Below, one piece after another: positions 34,843-45,780 of a stretch of DNA of 64,000 nucleotides; the first letter of the stretch is position 1, and each line of letters starts with the position of its first letter. Made by a program: the position numbers and the translations under genes. The notes beneath the pieces were generated by a model. That model was not told where the DNA came from. It saw nothing but the letters and a program-made list of their open reading frames with translations, and searched no databases. Source of the stretch: Tragulus kanchil (lineage: Eukaryota; Chordata; Mammalia; Artiodactyla; Tragulidae); contig JAIOJX010000005.1 in NCBI GenBank assembly GCA_022376925.1, positions 13,978,501-14,042,500 of the forward strand, written 5' to 3'.

Positions 34843-35816
34843 ATAAGTATATATTACAAACATAAAAATAAAACATTTGGCACGAGCTCAGGATACTGGA
34901 GGCATTCTGTGAACATTATTGTTAGGGCAACCAAGTTGAATTATAATTCATGCTTCAAATTTAACAGTTTTACTTGTGAACATTTTTCCTATTAAAACAT
35001 TCATTAGCATTAGCATCTCTAGAAGGCAATAGAGAGACTGTCAAAGAGGTCCTCAGCAAACTAAGGATAAAGGAGAGTTTTACTGTCTACAGGTGAAGGG
35101 CCAGTATTGTTTCAGTAGTCTTCAGTGTATGTGCAGAGGACAGACACTTCAACAGAGAAGATGTTTGCCCAAAAATTACCTATGAAATCTGCATGACAGA
35201 AACAACAAATATTATTCAAATGCATAAATATTTAGCTGAAATAATTAGAACCACTTACTGTGAATTATTTCTTTTGCTAAAAAACAAGAAAGTGATACAT
35301 ATTCATCCATTTTTTAAATGACTGGACAGACTTTATAAATATTATGTATTTGTCTAATGAATACACCATAAAATGTTGGTGCTATTCTGATTTAGAATGG
35401 TGAGAATTTCATAGACTATGCAAAGAAGGGAAAAGAAGCAAGATAATCTTGCAACTGTTTTGGGGGAGAAAAATAACGTTAAGAATGAACTGTTTACAAA
35501 TGCTACCAGTACTCAGTTGAGCAGAATGTACTGTAATGGTTTACTCTGCAAAGCAAACTTATAATTTAGTCTTCCATTGCTCTTTCTGTTGTACACTGGC
35601 TGAATTTAAATAGCAAATACTATTTTATATATACTCTGCACTACTGAAAAATAAAGTACTATCATTACTGTATTTTGAGATTTCTATTCTCAATTCATTT
35701 TTATCTAGGTGATAAATAATAAAATCCAAAGCAAGTCAGATTTCTAATTGGGGCTTACCCATCTTCTGAGAAGTAACAGAGTTACAGATGGGAAATGTTA
35801 TAAAAATGCTAACTTC

Positions 35817-36050
35817 CTTTTTTATTGAAATATAGTGGATTTACACTGTTGTGTTAGTTTCAGATATACAACAAAGTGATTCACTTCTACACATACACAT
35901 ATAAATATACTTTTTCAGATTCTTTTCCATTATTGGTTATTACACAATAATGAATATAGTTCCTATTTCTATACAGTAGGTCCTTATTGTTTATCTATGT
36001 TATATATAGTAGTATGTATCTGTAAACCCCAAACTCCTAATTTATATAAA
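35817..36050 (-). mobile_element. Ruminant L1 3' end, antisense
   Basis: TTTTTTATTGAAATATAGTG, GATTTACACTGTTGTGTTAG, TACAACAAAGTGATTCACTT, TTCTTTTCCATTATTGG and ACAGTAGGTCCTTATTGTTT are the reverse complement of the cetartiodactyl L1 3' UTR. Only the last 230 bases are present, a usual 5'-truncated copy. Confidence 0.83.
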
Positions 36051-36949
36051 CTTATCTAAACACTAAACTACTTAAGATAACTTAAATGCTAAGTCCTTAA
36101 TTGTTTTATCAGTACGATATGAAATTACTTTTAAACTGAGTTATAATTCTACTCATTGGCTATAATTATCAGTTTAATATAATGCAAATCTAGTTTACCT
36201 TGCAACATAATTAAGATGAAAAGGTAGGACAAAGAAATTTAGCAAGTCTTAATTTACTTAGGTATGTGCAGAGACAGACACTTCAACAGAGAAGATGTTT
36301 GCCCAAAAATTACCTATGAAATCTGCATGACAGAAACAACAAATATTATTCAAATGCATAAATATTTAGCTGAAATAATTAGAACCACTTACTGTGAATT
36401 ATTTCTTTTGCTAAAAAACAAGAAAGTGATACATATTCATCCATTTTTTAAATGACTGGACAGACTTTATAAATATTATGTATTTGTCTAATGAATACAC
36501 CATAAAATGTTGGTGCTATTCTGATTTAGAATGGTGAGAATTTCATAGACTATGCAAAGAAGGGAAAAGAAGCAAGATAATCTTGCAACTGTTTTGGGGG
36601 AGAAAAATAACGTTAAGAATGAACTGTTTACAAATGCTACCAGTACTCAGTTGAGCAGAATGTACTGTAATGGTTTACTCTGCAAAGCAAACTTATAATT
36701 TAGTCTTCCATTGCTCTTTCTGTTGTACACTGGCTGAATTTAAATAGCAAATACTATTTTATATATACTCTGCACTACTGAAAAATAAAGTACTATCATT
36801 ACTGTATTTTGAGATTTCTATTCTCAATTCATTTTTATCTAGGTGATAAATAATAAAATCCAAAGCAAGTCAGATTTCTAATTGGGGCTTACCCATCTTC
36901 TGAGAAGTAACAGAGTTACAGATGGGAAATGTTATAAAAATGCTAACTT

Positions 36950-37190
36950 CCTTTTTTATTGAAATATAGTGGATTTACACTGTTGTGTTAGTTTCAGATA
37001 TACAACAAAGTGATTCACTTCTACACATACACATATAAATATACTTTTTCAGATTCTTTTCCATTATTGGTTATTACACAATAATGAATATAGTTCCTAT
37101 TTCTATACAGTAGGTCCTTATTGTTTATCTATGTTATATATAGTAGTATGTATCTGTAAACCCCAAACTCCTAATTTATATAAACTTATC
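36950..37190 (-). mobile_element. L1 3' end, antisense, duplicated copy
   Basis: Repeat of 35817-36050 at offset 1134 from duplication 11. Confidence 0.83.
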
Positions 37191-37504
37191 TAAACACTAA
37201 ACTACTTAAGATAACTTAAATGCTAAGTCCTTAATTGTTTTATCAGTACGATATGAAATTACTTTTAAACTGAGTTATAATTCTACTCATTGGCTATAAT
37301 TATCAGTTTAATATAATGCAAATCTAGTTTACCTTGCAACATAATTAAGATGAAAAGGTAGGACAAAGAAATTTAGCAAAAAAAGTCTTAATTTACTTAG
37401 GTAATTTCTCTCTGAATTTCCTATTAATTTCATTATTGGGATGTTTGTGTTAGTGTTGTAGAATCTGAAGAAATCTAAGAAATGTATAAGGCAAAATTTA
37501 TTTT

Positions 37505-37770
37505 GATTTATGCTGGCCCATCAATTGGGAATGCCCTTCTTATTCATTCAAATGTTACTCTTCCTTTAAGATTCAGCTCAGATGTCACCTCCTTGGTGAC
37601 ATACATCCACATATACTGGATTTGTCCTGTCATGTAATGAATGATCTGTGTCCCCCTCTAGACTCTGAGATGCTCAGTCACTGACTAGGTCTGATCAGTG
37701 CAGTGAATTTTTCAAAACAATCTGTGCAGTCCTTTGCACATAAATATTCTCAGTAAAGCCTGGTTCGATG
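37505..37770 (+). mobile_element. L2 LINE 3' end
   Basis: AATGCCCTTCTTATTCATTC, AAGATTCAGCTCAGATGTCA, CCTCCTTGGTGACATACATC, GACTCTGAGATGCTC and AATATTCTCAGTAAAGCC match the L2 3' end in order. Confidence 0.7.
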
Positions 37771-38817
37771 TGTCCATGAACATACACATCTTGGTACTTA
37801 ATCTTAAGACTATGGTGAAAATGTTACTAACTGTGATCTGGAGTTAAAGGTTAAAGTTAAATAAAAAAATTTTTTTTCACTTTTAGTGAAATGAAACTCT
37901 TAGCATTTTCACTTCCAGATGCATCAGCATTACATAAACGATGCTGGAACAATTTTAGAAAATAGACATTCTGCACATTTTCTTGTCTGAGAATTAGTCT
38001 GAAAAATACCAAGCTACATGGGGGGCCTCTGGGTGTTCTCAGGACAAACGTTCAGTTGGGTGTTGACTCCACACGCTCGTTTAATGGGAATCCAGAGGAC
38101 ACTCAACCTCCACCTCGCTGGCATGTCAGGCAGCCGCTCCGGAGTGAGCGGAGGACTCCCTGAGACATCCGCCCTCCCCTCCCTAGACCAGCCAGCCCTT
38201 CGGTGAGGATGCACCTGAGCAGGAGAGGACTCCAGTGCTCAGAGAAGCACCATCCCACTGCTGGTGTACTCGTTCCACTTTACGGTCGTTCTTACTCCCG
38301 CGTGGATCCATTTCTCACATACCTGCTTCTGATTTTTCAAGACCGAGCCATTGTAACCATCTGCCTGGCTGCATCACCTATGAGCTCATCAGCCACATGC
38401 CAAATCCACCTCACTCAAGGCTGTGTGCTGCTCAGAAAAGAACAGTGGGCTGCAAAAGAACAAGTTCCTCCTAATAAGGATTCAAGCTGACGGTCCATGT
38501 TCGGAACTATTTGTCACCACTGGGACAATAACTATGGATTTTTCCAGGAGGTCACGCCAAGCCTCCCTCTCTTTTCTTCATAACCCAAGATTTTCGAGGC
38601 ATTACACAGGAAGAGGAACTGAGGGCTCTGGTCAGCCTCATCTTATCTCCTCAGCCACGCAAACGACCCTGCGCATTTCCCAGTCAAATGACATCTTTTA
38701 ACCACTCAGTGTGATGTCAAGATGCCATGGACTAAGGAAAGTGACCACGGTAAGAAATGGGTAAAACGTGGGCACAAGAGAGAAAACTCTGACGTATCAC
38801 CTTCGATATATTTGTAT
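37771..38817. other. Unique non-coding stretch
   Basis: Contains several overlapping reading frames of 60-95 codons between 38014 and 38701 on both strands. None resembles a protein family, and the codon choice looks random. No repeat recognised. Confidence 0.45.
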
Positions 38818-39085
38818 TTTACAAAGGTAATAATGTACAACATGATGACTACAGTTAACACTAATGCGTGACGTGGATGAAACTTGAGAGTAAATCCTAA
38901 CAGGTCTTGTTGCTAGGGAAAAATTTTTTTTTTCTCTTTTCCTTTTCTGTATCTATACGATATGACGACTGTTAACTAAACACTATGGTAATCATTTTAT
39001 GATATATGTAAAGTTAAACCATTATGCTATCTGCCTCAAACATACAGACTAAAATCAATTATATTTTGATAAAGCTAGAAAATTA
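38818..39085 (+). mobile_element. L1M 3' UTR and end
   Basis: TAATAATGTACAACATGATG, ACTACAGTTAACACTAATGC, GGGAAAAATTTTTTTTTTCT, GTATCTATACGATATGACG, TGGTAATCATTTTATGATAT and AAACCATTATGCTATC follow the L1MA/L1MB 3' UTR to the end. Confidence 0.8.
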
Positions 39086-39134
39086 CTTTTAATCCCCCCC
39101 AATTTTTGGTATTATGCAAAATGTGAAACCTACA

Positions 39135-39235
39135 TGGTTAGCGAACTAGATCCCACATGCTATAGCTAAAGATCTCACAGGCCACAAAGAAGACTGAAGA
39201 TTCCGAGTGAACCAACTAAGACTTAGCAAAGTCAA
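39135..39235 (+). mobile_element. CHR-2-type SINE, 3' part
   Basis: GAACTAGATCCCACATGCTA, AGCTAAAGATCTCACAGGCC and ACTAAGACTTAGCAAAGTCA correspond to the second half of a CHR SINE. The tRNA-like head is absent. Confidence 0.65.
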
Positions 39236-39878
39236 AAAACTAATGTCACTTTGTTTCTTTCTTTGCTTTACACTGTTGTGTTGGTTTCTGCCATATGTGA
39301 ATATGAATCAGTCACAGGTATACATATGTCCCCTCCCTCTTGAACCTTCCTCCCACTTCCTACACCTTTCCGCCCCTCTAGGTTGTCACAGAGGGCTGGT
39401 CTGAGTTTCCTGCATCAGACAATAAATTCCCACTATCTGTTTTATATATGGGATGTTTCCATACTACTCTCAATTCGTCCAGCCCCGTCTTCCCCCACTG
39501 CGTTCACAGTCAGTTCTCTCCATCTGCATCTCTGCTGCTGCCCTGCAAACAGGTTCATCAGTACCATCTCTCTAGATTTCACCTGTAAGTGTTAATATAT
39601 AATACTGGTTTTTCTCTTTCTGACTTACTTCGCTCTGCATAACAAGCTCTAGGTTCATCCACCTGTTAGAACGGTCTCAAATACATTCCTTTGTATGGCT
39701 GAGTCATAGTCCACTGTATATATGTACTATAGCTTCTGTATCCATCTGTCAATGGATATCTAGGCTGTTTCCATGTAAATAGCGCTGCAATAAATGCTGG
39801 AGTATGTGCATCTTTTTCAGTGATGGTTTCCTCGGGGTATATGCCTAGTAGGGGGATTTTTGGGTCATACGATAGTTT

Positions 39879-40100
39879 AGGGCTTCCCTGGTGACTCAGA
39901 AGGTAAAGAATCCATCTTCAGTGCGGGAGAGCAGGGTTTAACGCCTGAGTTGGGGAGATCCCCTGGAAAAAAGAATGGCTACCCACTCCGGTATACTTGC
40001 CTAGAGAACTCTATGGACGGTGGACCCTAGCAGGCTATAGTCCATGGTTTCGCAAAGAGTCAGATACAACCGAGGAGCTAACACTTGAGCTTCCACTGCA
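39879..40100 (+). mobile_element. Bov-tA SINE nested in L1
   Basis: GGGCTTCCCTGGTGACTCAG, GAAAAAAGAATGGCTACCCA, CTCTATGGACGGTGGACC and CGCAAAGAGTCAGATACAAC are a full-length element. ATAGTTTA before it (39872-39879) and GTAGTTTA after it (40103-40110) form an imperfect target-site duplication. Removing the SINE rejoins the L1 sequence. Confidence 0.9.
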
Positions 40101-40163
40101 TGGTAGTTTATTTCTAACTTTTAAAGGAATCTCTGTACTGTTTTCCATAGTGGCTGTAGCAAT

Positions 40164-40463
40164 TTACATGTCCACCAACAATGCAAGAGGTTTCCCTTTT
40201 CTCCACACCCTCTCCTGCATTTTATTGCGTGTAGATTTTTTGATGATGGCCATTTCCAGTGTGAGGTGATACCTCATTGTAGTTTTGATTTGCTTTTCTC
40301 TAACAGTGAGCAATACTGAACAACTTTTTGTGTGTTTATTAGCCATCTGTACGTCTTCTGTGGAGAAAATCTGTTTAGGTCTTCTGCCCATTATTGGATT
40401 GGGTGGTTTGTTTTTCTGGTATTGAACTGCATGAGCTGCTTGTATATTTTGGAGAAAAGACAA
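40164..40463 (-). pseudogene. LINE-1 ORF2 C-terminal remnant
   Basis: A 99-codon minus-strand frame carries L1 ORF2-like words after residue 40, including [32 protein letters not shown] and [12 protein letters not shown]. In L1 ORF2 protein this region follows the reverse-transcriptase domain and leads to the cysteine-rich C-terminus. The final residues [14 protein letters not shown] match the 'ERVWRKGNP' word of livestock L1. The frame is open only by chance in a broken element; no endonuclease or reverse-transcriptase core is present. Confidence 0.82.
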
Positions 40464-40946
40464 CCCTCAGAATAGGAGAAAATAATAGCAAGCGAAACAA
40501 CTGACAAAATAAATAAATATTTTAAAATAGCCATTGAAACCTCATGAGCTTTCATGTTACAATAGCAATTTTTTTTTTTTCCATCTCTGTAATTAGGTTT
40601 TGCCAGGCTTATGCTTAGAGGAAAAGGCTTCTTCCCTCTTCAAAAGACCAAGGTCAAAGCTGGGGCTGTTGAATGCCAAGTCTGAGGTTCAAATCTTTCA
40701 GTTCTGCATCTTTCCCCTACATGTATCTACAGGCCTGAAGGGTCTCAAATACATTCCTTTGTATGGCTGAGTCATAGTCCACTGTATATATGTACTATAG
40801 CTTCTGTATCCATCTGTCAATGGATATCTAGGCTGTTTCCATGTAAATAGCGCTGCAATAAATGCTGGAGTATGTGCATCTTTTTCAGTGATGGTTTCCT
40901 CGGGGTATATGCCTAGTAGGGGGATTTTTGGGTCATACGATAGTTT

Positions 40947-41168
40947 AGGGCTTCCCTGGTGACTCAGAAGGTAAAGAATCCATCTTCAGTGCGGGAGAGC
41001 AGGGTTTAACGCCTGAGTTGGGGAGATCCCCTGGAAAAAAGAATGGCTACCCACTCCGGTATACTTGCCTAGAGAACTCTATGGACGGTGGACCCTAGCA
41101 GGCTATAGTCCATGGTTTCGCAAAGAGTCAGATACAACCGAGGAGCTAACACTTGAGCTTCCACTGCA
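40947..41168 (+). mobile_element. Bov-tA SINE nested in L1, duplicated copy
   Basis: Repeat of 39879-40100 with the same flanks. Confidence 0.9.
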
Positions 41169-41231
41169 TGGTAGTTTATTTCTAACTTTTAAAGGAATCT
41201 CTGTACTGTTTTCCATAGTGGCTGTAGCAAT

Positions 41232-41531
41232 TTACATGTCCACCAACAATGCAAGAGGTTTCCCTTTTCTCCACACCCTCTCCTGCATTTTATTGCGTGT
41301 AGATTTTTTGATGATGGCCATTTCCAGTGTGAGGTGATACCTCATTGTAGTTTTGATTTGCTTTTCTCTAACAGTGAGCAATACTGAACAACTTTTTGTG
41401 TGTTTATTAGCCATCTGTACGTCTTCTGTGGAGAAAATCTGTTTAGGTCTTCTGCCCATTATTGGATTGGGTGGTTTGTTTTTCTGGTATTGAACTGCAT
41501 GAGCTGCTTGTATATTTTGGAGAAAAGACAA
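41232..41531 (-). pseudogene. LINE-1 ORF2 C-terminal remnant, duplicated copy
   Basis: Same 99 codons as at 40164-40463, offset 1068, with no amino-acid change. Confidence 0.82.
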
Positions 41532-41813
41532 CCCTCAGAATAGGAGAAAATAATAGCAAGCGAAACAACTGACAAAATAAATAAATATTTTAAAATAGCC
41601 ATTGAAACCTCATGAGCTTTCATGTTACAATAGCAATTTTTTTTTTTTCCATCTCTGTAATTAGGTTTTGCCAGGCTTATGCTTAGAGGAAAAGGCTTCT
41701 TCCCTCTTCAAAAGACCAAGGTCAAAGCTGGGGGCTGTTGAATGCCAAGTCTGAGGTTCAAATCTTTCAGTTCTGCATCTTTCCCCTACATGTATCTACA
41801 GGCCTGAAGGGTC

Positions 41814-41880
41814 TGCATGTAGACTTACACATGCATGAAGACTTATGCATGCATGTAGACGTATACAGGGCATGAAGAAG
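41814..41880. repeat. Short imperfect tandem repeat
   Basis: GCATGTAGACTTACACATGC, ATGAAGACTTATGCATGC, ATGTAGACGTATACAGGGC and ATGAAG form about three diverged units of 20-24 bases with the core GCATG(T/A)AGAC(T/G)TA. It starts exactly where duplication 12 ends. Confidence 0.6.
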
Positions 41881-42238
41881 GGCAAAGAGGACAATGAGCA
41901 GAACCTCTTCCTGGTATAACGACGAGGACGGCAGCATGGCACCAGCAGACCTGGGAGCCCATCAGGAGGGCTGTGACAAACAGGAACAGAGACCAGGGCA
42001 ATGGTCCGTGCAACCCAGTCAGCTTCAGCCGACTCTGTCGTCCACTGTTCCGAGCTTCTACCCTAAGGCCATGTATTACTGTCAGTAACCACTCTCTAAA
42101 TGTTAAATTATCCTGACCATGTTTTCACACCCCTTTCCCATTCTGGTCTCCTTCTCACCCGTAAACCCAACAAGCAGGGAGATGTATGAAGAGCAGACAG
42201 TGAGGGAAGAAGGAGGAACTGGGCACCTTCACTTGTGC
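41881..42238. other. Unique non-coding stretch
   Basis: Moderately G+C-rich. No repeat or gene recognised. Confidence 0.45.
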
Positions 42239-42437
42239 CAGCAGTCTCCAACCTCTTTGGCACCAGGGACCGGGTTCCTGGAAGACAATTTTTCCACGGA
42301 CTGCGGTGGGATGGGGGGGTGGTTTCGGGATGACTCAAGGACATTCCATTGATTGTGCACTTTATTTCTATTATCATTTCATCTGCTCCACCTCATATCA
42401 TCAGGCCTTAGATCCCAGAGGTTGGGGACCCCCCACC
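42239..42437 (+). mobile_element. hAT-like non-autonomous DNA transposon
   Basis: The ends CAGCAGTCTCCAACCTC and GAGGTTGGGGACCCCCCA are near-perfect inverted repeats. The interior words TTTGGCACCAGGGACCGGGT, GGAAGACAATTTTTCCACGG, GTTTCGGGATGA and TCATCAGGCCTTAGATCCCA match a widespread mammalian element with GGTCCCCAACC termini, which I cannot name with certainty. An internal deletion is likely. Confidence 0.68.
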
Positions 42438-43249
42438 TATACAATGGTGCCTCCGAACGTCTAGATGTGATTAAACCAACAAGTTCAAGTTATTAGTGCC
42501 CAGGTCACCCATTTGAGAATTTTTGTTCTTTATCAGTGAGGCCTTCTGTTTCTTACTAGATTCTTACACTGTTTAAATGCAGAAGGGCCAAGAGGTCTTA
42601 TAGTAATCACACTAGTGACACTGCCTCTTTTTTGGCCAGAGAACTGGAACCTAGCCAGGCAGTGCTAAGAGAAGTCTTTCCTTCTTGGACAAGAAACCTC
42701 TCTCATCGATTTTCTACCAAGAACGTGGTACTGGATGCCCACAATAGGACGGGGGAAGAAAACGTGTCTGTAACCCGCAGGTGAGATTCCAGATTACGAG
42801 ACAGCTTTCAAGATCCGCAAAGATACTAACATCATCACATTTTAGAGGACCCCTTTGTAGCACTGCTATGTAGAAATCCTATTTAAAACATAGTCATTTG
42901 CCACCACTACAAAAAGCTTTTATTTCAAATGACTTTGTGCGCCGATGTGATGATAAAAGTGTGTCTGGCTTTCTATTCAGTGACGAGATTATCTTTTCGG
43001 GAGAATTCTTGTACTTTGTTGTAAGGGCTTAATGAGGGACTAATTCGTCCTCCCCCCATCCCTTTAAGCTCCTATGGGAAATGAGGTCGTGGCCAGAGCT
43101 CCAGGTGGAGGTAGCACCCACTAGTGCAGCGGCACAAACGCAGCCCTTCACCAAGGCTCAGCATGTCTGAGGTCAATCTTCCCCGAGGGTTCTGTTTTCC
43201 ACTGTCAGGCAAAGAGTACACAAAAGCGAAGTATTTATTATAAGATTTT
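42438..43249. other. Unique non-coding stretch upstream of a GC-rich patch
   Basis: No repeat or gene recognised. It leads into the promoter-like patch at 43250. Confidence 0.45.
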
Positions 43250-43580
43250 GCAAAGGCGCCGTTCTAGCGCTGGACCACCAGCCCAGGCATTCATCTTAGC
43301 TCCTCCTCTCCTTCACAGAAGGCCACATGGGCTGTTCCCGCTCCTTGATTGGCTGTCCCCTCGGCCCAGGTGCACACCCCCAGAGAGCAGGCCAGAGGGC
43401 GGGGCCGTGGGCCTCTCCTCCAGCCCGCCTCCCTCCTCCCCCCCATGCGCATCCCAGCATCCTCGGGGGAGTCTCAGCTCTGGGACACCAGCCCGAGGCG
43501 GTTCCGTGGCAGTCTGCCAATGGGTTGAGCTCCTACTCCTTTCTGCAAGAGGCATGGTGAGCAAATTAGAGGTTATAAAC
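43250..43580. promoter_or_regulatory. GC-rich patch with promoter-like motifs
   Basis: The most G+C-rich part of the window outside SINEs. It has an Sp1-type GC box GGGCGGGGCC (43397-43406), a reversed CCAAT box GATTGG (43347-43352), a forward CCAAT at 43517-43521, an NRF1-like half site ATGCGCATCC (43445-43454) and a TTATAAAC word at 43573. Known vertebrate CpG-rich promoters combine such motifs. CpG density is modest, and a proline-rich 144-codon frame over it (43248-43682) has no family match that I know. Confidence 0.33.
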
Positions 43581-43874
43581 ACCTCCGGTGGAAGGAGGAA
43601 AATTCCTTTGGGCTTGGTAAGGAAACAGTCCTCAGTGGTGTCTCCAAGGTGGAAGAGGGATGTGTCCACCCACACCCCTTAGCCCTGCCGGCATGGGTGG
43701 GCCCTCTCTTTTGTTGGTTACAATTAAGGGAGCCAGGGCAGGAAAAGGTTTCTTTGGGAAGAATGTCTCTCATGTTCAGTGTCACTGTGGGCGCAGTTAA
43801 GCCACATAAAGCTATGACCAATGTAAGGCTTATTCCTCAAGGCAGTATTGCCAAATTCATCCTGAGAGAAGTGT

Positions 43875-44060
43875 TCTTTAGTGGCTAAGCTGTGTCCCAC
43901 TCTTTGCCGCCTCACGGGCTCCAGCACGCTAAGCTTCCCTGTGCTTCACAGTCTCCCAGAGTTTGCTCAAACTCATGTCCACTGAGTTGGTGATCCAACC
44001 ATCTCATCCTCTGTCACTCCCTTCTCCTTTTGCCTTCAATCATTCCCAGCATCAAACAAA
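43875..44060 (-). mobile_element. BovB LINE 3' end, antisense
   Basis: GTGGCTAAGCTGTGTCCCAC, TCTCCCAGAGTTTGCTCAAA, GTCCACTGAGTTGGTGATCC and CTTTTGCCTTCAATCATTCC are the reverse complement of the BovB terminal region. Truncated and frame-broken. Confidence 0.87.
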
Positions 44061-44484
44061 GATGGACGGAAGTAAAATATTCAACTCCCGAAGTTTTATT
44101 AAAAAACCAGGAAGGCACACATCCTGGCCAATGGACAGCAAAGCAAACCAGGGGAGTTCTAAACTGTGCTGGAAACAGCAGCAGTAGGCTTAAGTAAAAG
44201 CAGCAGTCAACTAAGAACGATGCTTCGATGCATGTTGCGTAGCTGGTCACACCTTGCAGGGGCTGGTTGCCACTGAGGTGTGGCTTTGAGATCACCAAAC
44301 TTCCAAAACCACAGGGATACCAGAAATTCTGTAATTAGTCTTTCCATTGGTTTAAAGATCCCTCCCTCCCTCTCTCTTTAAATTGCAGGATATTATACTA
44401 TCCTGGAAGTAGACTATCCAGACAGCCAAAAAAAAAAAAAAGTACACACACAAAGATACATGAAGAAAGAACAATTTTTGAATT
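44061..44484. other. Unique non-coding stretch
   Basis: No gene or repeat recognised. An A-run of about 13 lies near 44429. Confidence 0.45.
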
Positions 44485-44600
44485 AAAGCTGAGTATTAAA
44501 TCCTAGCTTTACCATCTCCAGTTCTGTAACTTTGGGGAAGTTATTAATTGGCTTGACTCTCAAGTTCATCAGCTGGGAACTATTCATCAGACAGCTGAGA
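44485..44600 (+). mobile_element. MIR SINE
   Basis: AGTATTAAATCCTAGCTTTA, CCATCTCCAGTTCTGTAACT, TTGGGGAAGTTATTAATTGG and TCAAGTTCATCAGCTGGGA fit the MIR 5' and core region. Confidence 0.68.
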
Positions 44601-45504
44601 AACACCAGTCTCAGAAGGCTGGTGCAAAGCTGAAGCTCAGTGAAAAGTACATGAAAGTACATGGGTCAGACCACACACATAGCAGACATTCAGACACTAG
44701 TTTTCCTCCGCCCTTTTTTTTTTTTTTTTAACAGAGCAGGTCATAATAGGGGAACGACTGATGACAACATGAGGACACTAGCTTCCTGATGTGGAAATGA
44801 TAAGAAGGTCAGCGAAGATGAAAAAGGAGGTAGCAGGAGAAAGGGCCACCTGGGACCTAGGACTGAACCTGTTTTCACAAATGTGCTGAGCTCAGCTCAG
44901 GGCGCACGGTGGCTGTGGACTGACGTTCATCTGCAACAGAGACTGGTCGGCAAGACTGTGAACTTAGAAACTGGCCTTCACCAAAAGCCACACCTAGCCT
45001 CTCCCAAGGCTCTCCCTTGCTTGGTGTCCAGTTGGGGAGATGAAATGTTGCGGTCCATCTGAACAGCCATCCTATAGGGTCATCAGCAAGGGTGTAGATG
45101 AGGTTGAAGCTATGAGAAGGTGATAGGCAGGCAAGCCAGTTAGAAGAGATTAAATGTAGCTTCCAACTTGCTGAAGCCCAGTGATGTCAATCAGACCCCA
45201 CTGACCCTCAGGCCAGGTCAGTGAGGCTGGAGACTTTCCTGCCAACTCACCGAGGCCAGGCCCCTCACCAAAGTGTGCATCAGAGATGATTTCATGTTCC
45301 TAGGCATCAGCACCTCCACACTTAAGGATCACCCCGTAGCTCACTCTGGAGAGCCAGGCATCCTTGACTTCCAAGGCATGAGCCAAGCCATCTCACCAGT
45401 CTCTCAGGTGAATGGACCAAACAGAGGCTAACAACAGCAGGAGGAGAGGCTGATGCTGAAATATATTTTTAGGCTGAAAAGACTTTAGAGATCCAAAAGG
45501 CCAC

Positions 45505-45780
45505 TATGGAACTGCAGAGGTTAAGAATCCGCCTGCCAGAGCAGGGGACACACGTTCGAGCCCTGGTCCAGGAAGAGGCCACAGGACGTGAGGCAACTAA
45601 GCCCATGAGCCACAAGGACTGAGCGCGTGCTCTGGAGCCTGTGCTCCACCACAAGAGAAGCCACTGCGGTGAGAAGCCCGAGCGCCCAACTAGACAGGAG
45701 ACCCTGCTCACCACAACTAGAGAAAGCCTGTGCAGCAGTGAAGACCCAGCACAACTAAAAACAATCATTTTTTAAAAAAC
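45505..45780 (+). mobile_element. CHR-1-type SINE
   Basis: GGTTAAGAATCCGCCTGCCA, CACACGTTCGAGCCCTGGTC, CAACTAAGCCCATGAGCCAC, GAGCCTGTGCTCCACCACAA, GAGAAGCCACTGCGGTGAGA, ACTAGAGAAAGCCTGTGCAG and a (CAACTAAAAA) tail follow the CHR-1 element of cetartiodactyls. The GTTCGAGCC word is its B box. Confidence 0.86.

Larger units (their letters stand above)
33368..35477. repeat. Direct duplication 10 (about 1.03 kb x 2, decaying end)
   Basis: Bases 33368-34395 recur at 34448-35477, offset 1080. The left copy does not stop sharply. The supposed filler 34396-34447 still resembles 35478-35505 (AAGAATGAAATACCTGTTTTT against AAGAATGAACTGTTTACAAA), so it looks like a progressively error-ridden continuation. 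The block includes the 3' part of an antisense Bov-tA, an ATAG microsatellite and a BovA monomer. Confidence 0.92.
35126..37403. repeat. Direct duplication 11 (about 1.13 kb x 2)
   Basis: Bases 35126-36261 recur at 36264-37403, offset 1135/1134 rising at the end. The left copy lacks about five A residues near 36244 (TTAGCAAGTC against TTAGCAAAAAAAGTC), and the right copy lacks one G in its first ten bases (GCAGAGGACAG against GCAGAGACAG). The first 350 bases are also present near 34046-34395, making three copies. Confidence 0.93.
39255..40480 (-). mobile_element. LINE-1 3' part, antisense, with nested Bov-tA
   Basis: From right to left this reads as the C-terminal ORF2 region and 3' UTR of a ruminant L1. 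Antisense markers are TTTACATGTCCACCAACAAT, CTGTTTCCATGTAAATAGCG, TTGTATGGCTGAGTCATAGT and TACACTGTTGTGTTGGTTTC. A Bov-tA interrupts it at 39879. Many stops and indels make it inactive. Confidence 0.87.
40741..41545 (-). mobile_element. LINE-1 3' part, antisense, duplicated copy
   Basis: Repeat of 39673-40477 at offset 1068 from duplication 12, with the nested Bov-tA at 40947-41168. Confidence 0.87.
39673..41814. repeat. Direct duplication 12 (1.07 kb x 2)
   Basis: Bases 39673-40745 recur at 40741-41814 at offset 1068 (1069 after one extra G near 41711). The join falls in a five-base microhomology GGTCT. The block contains an antisense L1 ORF2/3' UTR piece with a Bov-tA inside it, so both are seen twice. 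Confidence 0.93.

Noticed and set aside
43248..43682. Proline-rich open frame of 144 codons
   Set aside because: G+C-rich composition gives long frames in several phases on both strands here. I know no matching family and see no splice or start context that decides for it.
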